From Candidatus Defluviibacterium haderslevense (lineage in GTDB: Bacteria; Bacteroidota; Bacteroidia; Chitinophagales; Saprospiraceae), in contig JADJRL010000003.1 of the NCBI GenBank assembly GCA_016712225.1, positions 4,415,501 through 4,479,500 of the forward strand: a stretch of 64,000 nt of DNA, in the 5' to 3' direction. A program made the position numbers and the translations under genes. The notes under the pieces were generated by a model. That model had not been told where the DNA came from. It did no database searches and saw only the letters and a program-made list of their open reading frames with translations. Positions 27,831 to 35,704 of this stretch are shown in pieces (within the stretch, counting starts at the first letter, position 1; each line of letters opens with the position of its first letter).

Positions 27831-29384
27831 CTAAGGCATATTATCATAATATGTATAATACCTGATTATTCCATTTAAAAGTCCATCACGAACTAAATAC
27901 GCAATGCCATCTTTGGCACAATGATACACAGATTCATCTTTACCTAAATAACTACTAAGGATGGGGTCTATATTAAAATTGTATTTATTTGAAATATTAA
28001 TCTTTTGAATGGTTATTGACTTTTCATTGTTTTCAAAAAAAGTGTATATCATGGAATTTGACAATATCCTCCGCTCTATCTGAATTGCAGTATCTATAAC
28101 GATCCATTCCATGGTAGAAGTTTTTGTCAATTTGACTTCAGTATCAGGTATATCCACAAGTTCAAAGCCTGGAGTGCTACATACACCAGCATTCTGATAG
28201 GCATACTCAAATTGGCCATTAGTAATAACTTTCAAATTATATTTCGCCATATGAGATAAGTATGGATTATTTTGATTTGATATTAATTTCAAAATACGTT
28301 TAGCCTCTCCAATTTCGCCTTTTTTAAACAATAAAATGGCATAGACGAATTTAATTTTTTGAAAGATCTCAGACTCCTGATTTACCAAACAATGAGCTTT
28401 AAGATAAGAATCATAATAACCTTGAGCCAAATCCAGCTTACCTCGCAAAATGTTTATCGCAAATAAATTAAGATCACTCCAGTAATATGTCGGATCCAAA
28501 CGCTTGGTGATTTCAAAATATTCTTGTGCCTTCAGATAATACTTCTGTTGAATCAATAAATCAATTGGAGATAAAAAATCATCTCCCCTTCCTGTCCTTG
28601 GTTTTTTAATTCTCAAATTCCAATCCAATTCAAATGGAAAAAGAAGAGCGTCCCCTTGCAGTTTTCCCACATTCATGCCCAATAATACATAATTCACTCC
28701 TAAATTATTGAGAATTTCCTTTCCCTGATAAAATTTAGAAATATATTCTAAACACGGTATAGCTGATTGATAAGCCGAAATTTGAGTCAATCGATTAGCC
28801 AATTCAAACAACTCAATTAAATCATTGACCTGTTGTATAACTACTTGTGCGGATAATTTACGCTCTTGTTTGTTTGGGTAGGCTTTTATTAATTTATCAT
28901 TAATGCCATAGACTTCATACATTCTATCAATTAGATCCGGCAAGATTTTGATCGACTTATATCCTGCCAAATAACTAATAAAAACACCTTGAATGTCAGC
29001 ATCCCGCTCCATTTCCAATGATCCTTTAAAAGTTTTATCGTATGCAATAAAACTAGTTTTAGGTAGATCATTAGCAGTCTGAAGTGCATGGACTAATTCA
29101 TGGGCCAGGATAAAAGACAATGCATCCAGGGAATCTTTACCAAAGGCAATACACAATTTATAGGCACTCAACTCTAATTGGATTGTATTTCTGCTTTTTA
29201 TGTATACTGCAACATTCTTTTTGTTTTTTACCAGTTCAATCTTCGGTCTGGATGTATTAAAATGGCCATGAACTTGATATAATCTATCCAATACATATTG
29301 GGCAACATCGAGTTGTCCAGACCCAAAAACGAATTGAGGCAACATCAAAATGAGATAAAGAGATAAATTGCGAATGTATACCAT
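27831..29384 (-). CDS. Secreted HExxH metalloprotease with helical/TPR repeats
   Basis: This 517-residue protein has a signal peptide (to about 22). The zinc motif HELVH is at 95-99 and a probable third ligand is Glu126 in ERDAD, the arrangement of M48-like gluzincins. TPR-like helices follow (YYLKAQEYFEITKRLDPTYY). Its core matches the two proteases at 38052-39863 and 39945-41585 over the HExxH, the E-x-x-A-D element and ILNNLGVNYVLLGM, so it is a paralogue. It lacks their C-terminal BamE-like domain. A minus-strand box matching TAnnTTTG (29389-29396) lies only four bases before the ATG, so the leader may be very short. The substrate is unknown. Confidence 0.75.
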   Translation of the reverse strand: MVYIRNLSLYLILMLPQFVFGSGQLDVAQYVLDRLYQVHGHFNTSRPKIELVKNKKNVAVYIKSRNTIQLELSAYKLCIAFGKDSLDALSFILAHELVHALQTANDLPKTSFIAYDKTFKGSLEMERDADIQGVFISYLAGYKSIKILPDLIDRMYEVYGINDKLIKAYPNKQERKLSAQVVIQQVNDLIELFELANRLTQISAYQSAIPCLEYISKFYQGKEILNNLGVNYVLLGMNVGKLQGDALLFPFELDWNLRIKKPRTGRGDDFLSPIDLLIQQKYYLKAQEYFEITKRLDPTYYWSDLNLFAINILRGKLDLAQGYYDSYLKAHCLVNQESEIFQKIKFVYAILLFKKGEIGEAKRILKLISNQNNPYLSHMAKYNLKVITNGQFEYAYQNAGVCSTPGFELVDIPDTEVKLTKTSTMEWIVIDTAIQIERRILSNSMIYTFFENNEKSITIQKINISNKYNFNIDPILSSYLGKDESVYHCAKDGIAYLVRDGLLNGIIRYYTYYDNMP

Positions 29385-29602
29385 TTGACAAAGTTAGAAT
29401 ATGATCTACTATAAATATCCAAAATGATTGCTTCGTTATCTCATTTAATAGAAATTTAAATTAATAATATACCTTAATATATATCATATTGTTTTTCAAT
29501 AGTTTAAATATATAACAATAAATTAATCTTATATTATTTTGCTATTACAAATAAAAACCTCTAGATTGGTGGTAACTTTAGCTTGCAAAATGGTATATAC
29601 TG

Positions 29603-30163
29603 ATGAAAAATATTACAACCATGATAGATGACTCTGATTTATTGGAGTTATTACGTGTTGGTGATTCAAAGGGATTTAAAGAAATTCATTTGAAATCATT
29701 TAAATTGTTATCCAAATATGTAATAAATAATAGTGGAAACTTGGAAGATGCCGAAGATTTATTTCAGGATAGTCTGATTGCCCTTTTGAATAATATCAGA
29801 AAACCCGAATTCCAATTGAGTTCAAGTTTGCAGAATTATCTTCTATCCATTTCACGGAATTTATGGTTACGGGAATTGAAGAAAAATAAAATGAGACATG
29901 TTGAAAATTTGGATGGCATAACGGAACAATGGATGAACATTTCAGATGATGAGGTGGAGAGCATGGACTTGGAAAACAAAAGACAAGAAGACCTCTCTAA
30001 GCAATTTGCCCTATTGGGTAATGATTGTAAAACCTTGCTTACTGAATTCTATTATTATCAAAAATCTCTTGATGAGATTTCAAAAAAAATGAATTATACT
30101 TATGATTTTATCAAAGTAAAAAAGTTCAGATGCATGAAAGAACTTAAAAAAAACATGCTTTAA
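29603..30163 (+). CDS. ECF-type RNA polymerase sigma factor
   Basis: The 186-residue sigma-70 family protein has region 2 (about 18-95, including NLEDAEDLFQDSLIALLNNI and SLQNYLLSISRNLWLRELKK) and region 4 (about 130-185, helix-turn-helix SLDEISKKMNYTYDFIKVKK). It has no region 1 or 3, so it is of the ECF class. Met7 is a possible alternative start. It is divergent from the metalloprotease/CHASE2 genes and 18 bp upstream of a single-pass TPR protein of anti-sigma topology. Control of locus A, and possibly locus B, is inferred from position. Confidence 0.88.
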   Translation: MKNITTMIDDSDLLELLRVGDSKGFKEIHLKSFKLLSKYVINNSGNLEDAEDLFQDSLIALLNNIRKPEFQLSSSLQNYLLSISRNLWLRELKKNKMRHVENLDGITEQWMNISDDEVESMDLENKRQEDLSKQFALLGNDCKTLLTEFYYYQKSLDEISKKMNYTYDFIKVKKFRCMKELKKNML

Positions 30164-30181
30164 TCATTATAAATACTTACT

Positions 30182-30946
30182 ATGGAATCTATCGATTATA
30201 AAACCATACTTGAAAAACTAGGACCGGAAAAAAACTTTTCGAATCTTACTGAAGATGAATTATATGTTTATGATTTAATTAAAGCTATTAAGCATACCGC
30301 AGCATTAGAAGAAAAAAATAAAATTTCTCAAGCCATTTATCAATCTACTGACCCTAATAAATTGGGCACTTCTTTTGACCCACCAGCCAATCCATCCATT
30401 TTTCCATTTAAATGGAAAATCTGGTATAATGTTGCTGCCAGCATTGCACTTATTATCATTACTTTTTTAATCCTTAGAACAAATTCAGCCGACCCTAGTG
30501 AAATGTTCACCTTGAACTTTAAGCCTGAAACAGAATATATCATCAAAGCGAAAGAAAACCTATCACAATATGGCATGATTGATCCACAAGCTGAATCAAG
30601 AGACTCCATATTAAAAGGACTTGAATTATACGAGACTAAAAATTACAAAGCAGCTATAGCTTTGCTTACAGACTATTCGATCCATTATCCTGAACAATAC
30701 ACCGCGCGTTTCTATTTGGCACTTGCTCAAATGAATGAAAATCAATTTGAAGCAGCTGAAATTAATTTAGCTTTATTAAACGACAATAACCAATTAGAAT
30801 TTTCACAAGAAGTAAAATGGAATTACGCCTTATGTCTTTTAAAAATCAATAATGGAATACCGAAAGCAAAAATGATCCTGCAACAGATAGTCCAATCTAA
30901 TGGCAAGTATGCGCTTCAAGCGACTGAAATTCTCAAATCATTATAA
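30182..30946 (+). CDS. Single-pass TPR membrane protein, candidate anti-sigma factor
   Basis: The 254 residues divide into a cytoplasmic N-terminus (about 1-77), one membrane helix (about 78-100, NVAASIALIIITFLIL) and a periplasmic TPR region. The TPR part includes AAIALLTDYSIHYPEQYTAR and AALTEINLALL-like helices ending in AKMILQQIVQSNG. This inside-out layout, and its place 18 bp after an ECF sigma gene, is typical of anti-sigma factors, though no canonical ZAS or FecR motif is visible. Transmission of a periplasmic protein-binding signal to the sigma factor is inference. Confidence 0.65.
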   Translation: MESIDYKTILEKLGPEKNFSNLTEDELYVYDLIKAIKHTAALEEKNKISQAIYQSTDPNKLGTSFDPPANPSIFPFKWKIWYNVAASIALIIITFLILRTNSADPSEMFTLNFKPETEYIIKAKENLSQYGMIDPQAESRDSILKGLELYETKNYKAAIALLTDYSIHYPEQYTARFYLALAQMNENQFEAAEINLALLNDNNQLEFSQEVKWNYALCLLKINNGIPKAKMILQQIVQSNGKYALQATEILKSL

Positions 30947-31032
30947 CTTTTTTACAGCTTTAAAAATTTCAGAATTCCTTGTTTTCTTAACACTCATGTT
31001 AAAACTAACACGATCGACAACCAAAAATTATA

Positions 31033-31058
31033 AATTGGACCACCCTAAAATTCCAATT
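31033..31058 (+). repeat. Hairpin upstream of the RAYT gene
   Basis: AATTGGA (31033-31039) and TCCAATT (31052-31058) form a perfect 7-base inverted repeat with a 12-base loop just before the transposase start. It may be the left-end structure of the element. Confidence 0.35.
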
Positions 31059-31063
31059 GCCAA

Positions 31064-31504
31064 ATGCCATTTGTAAAGGTTTATATACATTGTGTTTGGA
31101 GCACTAAAAACAGGGTTCCTTTCCTGGATTCAAAAGAATTGAGAATAAAGGTTTGGAATCATATGAGAGATAATGCAAAAGTAAAAGGAATCTTCATTGA
31201 TTTTGTTAATGGATATTCAGACCATTGTCATTGTTTAGTCTCTCTAGGAGTTGATCAAACCATTCAGAAAATAATGCAACTCATCAAAGGTGAATCTTCA
31301 TTTTGGATTAACAAAAATGGATTAACCAAGCACAAATTTGAATGGCAAGATGAATACTATGCTGCATCTGTTTCTGAATCAATACTGAATAAGGTTAGAA
31401 CATATATCAAAAATCAGGAAGAACACCACAGCAAAAAGACATTTCAGGATGAATTTGATGAATTTATTAGCAGTAATGGATTTGAGAAATTTCCCTCCAT
31501 CTAA
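31064..31504 (+). CDS. IS200/RAYT-type HUH transposase
   Basis: The 146-residue protein is a Y1 (single-tyrosine) HUH enzyme of the IS200/REP-associated family. It begins PFVKVYIHCVWSTKNR, has the HUH pair His54-Cys-His56 in SDHCHCLV, and the candidate nucleophile Tyr114 in RTYIKNQEEHH. All expected catalytic residues are present. Such enzymes cleave single-stranded hairpin DNA and move or spread REP palindromes. The gene ends inside a 14-base hairpin and is followed by repeated palindromes, as expected for a RAYT. It lies between locus A and a sulfurtransferase gene. Confidence 0.88.
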   Translation: MPFVKVYIHCVWSTKNRVPFLDSKELRIKVWNHMRDNAKVKGIFIDFVNGYSDHCHCLVSLGVDQTIQKIMQLIKGESSFWINKNGLTKHKFEWQDEYYAASVSESILNKVRTYIKNQEEHHSKKTFQDEFDEFISSNGFEKFPSI

Positions 31505-31519
31505 AGATGGAGGGGAATT
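31488..31519 (+). repeat. Hairpin enclosing the RAYT stop codon
   Basis: A 14-base stem (31488-31501 with 31506-31519, one T-G pair) contains the stop codon TAA in its four-base loop. It may mark the right end of the element or terminate its transcript. Confidence 0.6.
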
Positions 31520-31591
31520 CATATAGAGACGATTTTTCTTTACAGAGGATGAGGTTCTTTCCGTTTACAATTAAATATTGAGTCATCATTT

Positions 31592-31851
31592 TAAATAGGA
31601 ATGCGGTATCCTGTAAATAGGAAAGCGGCTTTAGCCCATTCCTATTATAACCAATTAATAAATTGGTTTTAGCCAAATAAAAAAAACATTCAACAGAATT
31701 CAGAAATCCGCGAATAAGCAAAGTTAATGCCCGTAAAAAAATAATCCGAATACAACCTATTCCAATAAAAGTGAAGGTTTTACCAACAATAGGAATGCGG
31801 CTTTAGCCCATTCCTATTATAACCAATCAATAATTCGCTTTAACCAAATAA
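31592..31851. repeat. REP-like direct repeats with nested palindromes
   Basis: Two copies of a roughly 63-base unit start at about 31617 and 31789. Each contains GCGGCTTTAGCCCATTCC and then TATTATAACCAAT. The core folds as AGGAATG-c-GGC / GCC-CATTCCT (31791-31815; 31619-31643 in the first copy, with one change). The first copy adds a perfect AACCAATT/AATTGGTT stem. A truncated third copy begins near 31592. Palindromic repeats next to a RAYT gene are typical REP arrangements. Confidence 0.7.
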
Positions 31852-31971
31852 ACCAATGTCAACGATTAATCTGAACCTTTCGTAATTCGCTCTATGATCT
31901 ATCTGACATCATTTACAAATTAAACTAGATGTACACACATGGGCGAAGACAATAACATTAGAGGAACAGCG

Positions 31972-31985
31972 TGTTCTCGAGAACA
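31972..31985. promoter_or_regulatory. 14-base palindrome, possible operator
   Basis: TGTTCTCGAGAACA is a perfect palindrome about 310 bases before the sulfurtransferase gene, in otherwise AT-rich DNA. It could be a protein-binding site; nothing else supports this. Confidence 0.25.
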
Positions 31986-32298
31986 GTTGTCACATTGATA
32001 TCGCAATACAGTCTCAATGTTGTCTCAATGCCAAATAAGATTACATCATAACTAACATGTAACAATTTCAGCTAAAAATTCGTTTTATTTGTACAATTCC
32101 CTTCATGTGATATTTGCACATACTACAAAAAAATATAATATATAAAAATAAATATGTCAATTATATATAAAATTTACAATTTCATATGTTGGCTATCAGA
32201 TCTAAGATATTTTACCTTCAATGCTAAAAATATCGCTCCTTATATCCATAATCATTTAGACCTAGATTTGCACTCCATTCAAGAAAAATTAAAATGAG

Positions 32299-33165
32299 AT
32301 GAAAAACATGAAGATACCTCCAATTATTGAAGTGGAAATGTTTCTAAACATTTATAAAAATGCTGACGTATTGATTTTCGATGTAAGCAACAGTAAAAAC
32401 GCTAAAACGAACTACGATGCTGAACATATAGAAGGCGCCTTGTTTGTTGATCTGAATACTCAATTAGCGGACATTAAAAGCGATGTTTCCATCGGGGGAC
32501 GACATCCATTGCCAAAAATAGAAACCTTTGCAAAAACATTGACCGATTTAGGAATTTCAAAAGACAAGCATGTAATTATATACGACGACAACAATGGTTC
32601 AAATGCAGCTGCCAGATTTTGGTGGATGCTCAAATCAGTTGGACACAAAAAGGTTCAAGTATTAAACGGTGGATTTAATCATGCTAAAAATGAAAATTTC
32701 CCAATGAGTTCAAAAGTAGAATATATTAAACGTGCTTCTGGACCTTATCAAATAAGCCAGTGGAGTTTGCCAATCATCGAATTAAACGAAGTAGAACGTG
32801 TTTCACAAAATCTGAATTATTTAGTAGTTGATGTTCGATCCAAAGAACGATATGAAGGAAAAAATGAACCTATTGATTTAATTGCGGGTCATATTCCAGG
32901 CGCCATAAATATACCATTTACTGAAAATTTAGACGAAAACGGTTTATTTCTAAAACCTGATGCATTAAGAAAAATCTATGAACCGATTTTTAAAGAAATA
33001 AAAACTGAAAATATTATAGTCCATTGTGGTTCCGGTGTAACGGCTTGCCATACTTTACTTGCTTTAAATTATGCTGACATGGAAATACCAAAACTTTATG
33101 TTGGTTCATGGAGTGAATGGAGCAGAAATAATAAAAAAATAGAAACAACGAATATAACGCTTTAA
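32299..33165 (+). CDS. Two-domain sulfurtransferase (rhodanese/3-mercaptopyruvate type)
   Basis: The 288 residues hold two rhodanese domains. The first (about 8-140) is the inactive one, with HVIIYDDNNGSNAAARFWWML where the active-site loop would be. The second (about 155-285) is catalytic, with VHCGSGVTAC and Cys243. The CGSGV[T/S] loop is characteristic of 3-mercaptopyruvate sulfurtransferases rather than thiosulfate enzymes (usually CRKGV[T/S]). There is no signal peptide, so it is cytoplasmic. It stands alone; no sulfur-metabolism genes are adjacent. Confidence 0.88.
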   Translation: MKNMKIPPIIEVEMFLNIYKNADVLIFDVSNSKNAKTNYDAEHIEGALFVDLNTQLADIKSDVSIGGRHPLPKIETFAKTLTDLGISKDKHVIIYDDNNGSNAAARFWWMLKSVGHKKVQVLNGGFNHAKNENFPMSSKVEYIKRASGPYQISQWSLPIIELNEVERVSQNLNYLVVDVRSKERYEGKNEPIDLIAGHIPGAINIPFTENLDENGLFLKPDALRKIYEPIFKEIKTENIIVHCGSGVTACHTLLALNYADMEIPKLYVGSWSEWSRNNKKIETTNITL

Positions 33166-33658
33166 GTGATATTTTTGAAAGTATAAGTATCCAACAAAAA
33201 TAAAAATCAAGTATTTGATACAAATATACCAAAATAATTTTAGGCTTTACTAAAGATTAAGATAAAACATCTGGAAAATAAAAATCATAAATTTACAAAT
33301 AAGATTCTATTCCAACTAAATTGGGAAAGCTCTAACCCTCCATATCAATTTTTTAAATGAGCTTACTTAGTTACATACGAAATTCTCAAAGATTCCTTGG
33401 ATCAAATCAAAGAACGAACATATTAAAAGTTATTACAAAAATAATTAAACTTAAAACAATAACTAAGGTTAGTATTTGCTTTTGTATGAACTTAGAAAAA
33501 TATCAAAATACTTATAGATAAATAGCTTTTATCTTTGAATGATCATTATGGCAGAACTAAGACCCCAAATCTTTTATTTCGAAAATTAATGATTTTTAAT
33601 TAAAACTAAATAGTACTTATTTTTAAAAAATTATTTGATTTAAATACTATTACTCCCC
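33166..33658. other. Featureless intergenic region
   Basis: About 490 AT-rich bases between two convergent genes. I see no gene, RNA or strong hairpin. Confidence 0.5.
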
Positions 33659-35674
33659 CTAATTCAAATACTTACTTTTTAATGCAATATATTTCGAATT
33701 TGAAATGAAAGGCTTTAATTCTGGTTCTTCTTCGATTAATTTAAAATCTCTAAAACCTTTTTTTATTTCTGATTCCAAAAGTTCGAAAGCTTTGGTCTCC
33801 TCACCTTGAGCCAAATGAATACACAATGCAGCATTGATGTACTTAGTTACATCATTGGGATAAAGCAATTTATATTCTTTGATGATTTTTTCAGCTTCAC
33901 TATAATCTTTTTCTAAATAATACATAAAGCAAAGGTTGATTCTTGAATCCTTTTCAGATGGATCTAGTTGAATCGTTTTAGCATATTCTACTTTCGCTTT
34001 GCTGTACTCTTTATTCAATTCATAAGCTGCTGCTAGATTGAGATGAGCCAATGGAGATTCAGGATCAATTCTTATCGCTTCTATTCCATATTCAATGGCT
34101 TTAGATGTCGAATCTAAATCATAATAAATGGCAGCAAGATTAGCAATTGGAAAAACCCATTTAGGCGAACATAAATGAGCTTTATTAAAATACACTATGG
34201 ACTTGGCATAATTTTTTGTTCTTCGTTCCAATAGTCCAAGTTCATTATATGCATAAGCAGCATTAGAATCTAGTGCTATAACTTTAAATTGTTCTATGAA
34301 TGCTTTTTTATATAACAAAGTATCTTTTTTGCGCTCACCTGCCAATCGCAAGTTTAATCCTGAAAAATAATGCGCTCTCGCATTGATGTCCTTATATAAA
34401 AAATGGGATTCACCTAATAATTCAGCAGCTTTGTTCAAATAAACTGGAAATTTTTCATATCGATCATCGAAATTCCAACGTTTTTTTAATTCTTTAGGAT
34501 CTGCTTTCAAATAATCATTTATAGCTTGTTGGGCTTCATCTTGAAATGCTGCAGCTAACTTGCTTTTCATAGCTGCCCACTCATTCGCTAATGATTTATC
34601 ATCTTTAAGTTGTTGATACAGACTCCAGGCTGAATTATCTTCGGGGTATAATAATCGTCCACTTTCTATCGCTTTATTAAATTGATCCAATTTAGCATTA
34701 GCTATGGGTGGCACTTTATTTATATCATTAGCACTGGTAGGATCAACTTTTGAAGCTACTGATAATTTATCATCATTTGAATCACTTTTTTGTAATGCAG
34801 ATAAACTTGTTGCATCCACATTACTCAAAGAAACACTTTTTGCACCTATGGCCATTGGGATTTGACTCCTGGGCAAAGCAGCTTCCGGAACTTTGTCACT
34901 GAGAAATTTTTCTATTTCAAAAAGCGTCACTTTACCATCATTATTCAGATCTGCCAATCCGGTCAATCCCTGAATTAAATAATAAGAAAAAAGTCCTCTA
35001 CCCCCACCCCAATTTGGTCCTTCCAATGAAAGTTCGTCTGGTTGACATGACATTAATTTCACTTCATTAGCAAATTGTTTGGCGAGATTTGAAGCTGTTG
35101 CCTGGGTTCCACCTATTTCACTTCCTGCCAGTTTTCCAGATCTACATGCATCTGTAATAACCCATACTTTGGCTTTAGTTTGTAGAGACAATGTCGAAAT
35201 AATTTCTTGAAGATAAACTAAACCAAAAGTACCTCCACCCATATAAACTTTTGAAGGAGCATCCCAGCACAACAAAAACCCTGGCTGTGTTAAGGTTTTT
35301 CTTTCTACATCACCGTGTCCGGCAAAGAAAATAATCACTTGATCTCCTTCCTTCGTCTTCTCCATGAGCCAATCTAAACTCGAAGCAAACTGGCCTGCTG
35401 TTGCCTTTTCGTTAATCAAACAAGTGATGTGATCATCCGGTATTTTACCGCCAGCAGGACTTTTTAAATATTGAGCAAAAGCTAGTGCATCTTTATCTGA
35501 ATACGACAAGTCCGGTATATTGGGATTTTGGTAATCTGAGATACCCACAATGACAGCCCAGGTATTACCAACTGTTGTCGGTTTACCTCCTTCAGGAGCT
35601 ACTCCTCTCGTATTCTGCGCAATAGTGGATATACTGGTTACATATAAAAAACAGCAAACTAAAAAATATTTCAT
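33659..35674 (-). CDS. Exported caspase-family protein with EF-hand-like loop and TPR repeats
   Basis: After a signal peptide (KYFLVCCFLYVTSISTIAQ) comes a caspase-like peptidase domain (about 40-290). The catalytic dyad is present: His120 in FFAGHGD and Cys177 in DACRSG. Within it lies DLNNDGKVTLFE (242-253), an exact fit to a calcium-binding EF-hand loop. A helical linker follows, then four or five TPR repeats (about 450-640; for example YNELGLLERRTKNYAKSIVY). An in-frame ATG at 35695 would add seven residues. It follows the repeat-protein gene by 30 bases, so they are probably co-transcribed. Cleavage after basic residues would be expected for metacaspase-like enzymes, but specificity is not visible. 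Confidence 0.85.
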   Translation of the reverse strand: MKYFLVCCFLYVTSISTIAQNTRGVAPEGGKPTTVGNTWAVIVGISDYQNPNIPDLSYSDKDALAFAQYLKSPAGGKIPDDHITCLINEKATAGQFASSLDWLMEKTKEGDQVIIFFAGHGDVERKTLTQPGFLLCWDAPSKVYMGGGTFGLVYLQEIISTLSLQTKAKVWVITDACRSGKLAGSEIGGTQATASNLAKQFANEVKLMSCQPDELSLEGPNWGGGRGLFSYYLIQGLTGLADLNNDGKVTLFEIEKFLSDKVPEAALPRSQIPMAIGAKSVSLSNVDATSLSALQKSDSNDDKLSVASKVDPTSANDINKVPPIANAKLDQFNKAIESGRLLYPEDNSAWSLYQQLKDDKSLANEWAAMKSKLAAAFQDEAQQAINDYLKADPKELKKRWNFDDRYEKFPVYLNKAAELLGESHFLYKDINARAHYFSGLNLRLAGERKKDTLLYKKAFIEQFKVIALDSNAAYAYNELGLLERRTKNYAKSIVYFNKAHLCSPKWVFPIANLAAIYYDLDSTSKAIEYGIEAIRIDPESPLAHLNLAAAYELNKEYSKAKVEYAKTIQLDPSEKDSRINLCFMYYLEKDYSEAEKIIKEYKLLYPNDVTKYINAALCIHLAQGEETKAFELLESEIKKGFRDFKLIEEEPELKPFISNSKYIALKSKYLN

Positions 35675-35704
35675 TTTATAATTTTCTTTGAGCATTTTTA
35701 ATAT

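Larger units (their letters stand above)
31505..32298. other. Non-coding region with REP-like palindromes
   Basis: About 790 bases without a credible gene. The first 350 hold the repeats at 31592-31851. Further right are a 14-base palindrome (31972-31985) and two direct copies of TCTCAATG. The remainder is plain AT-rich DNA before the sulfurtransferase gene. Confidence 0.6.
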
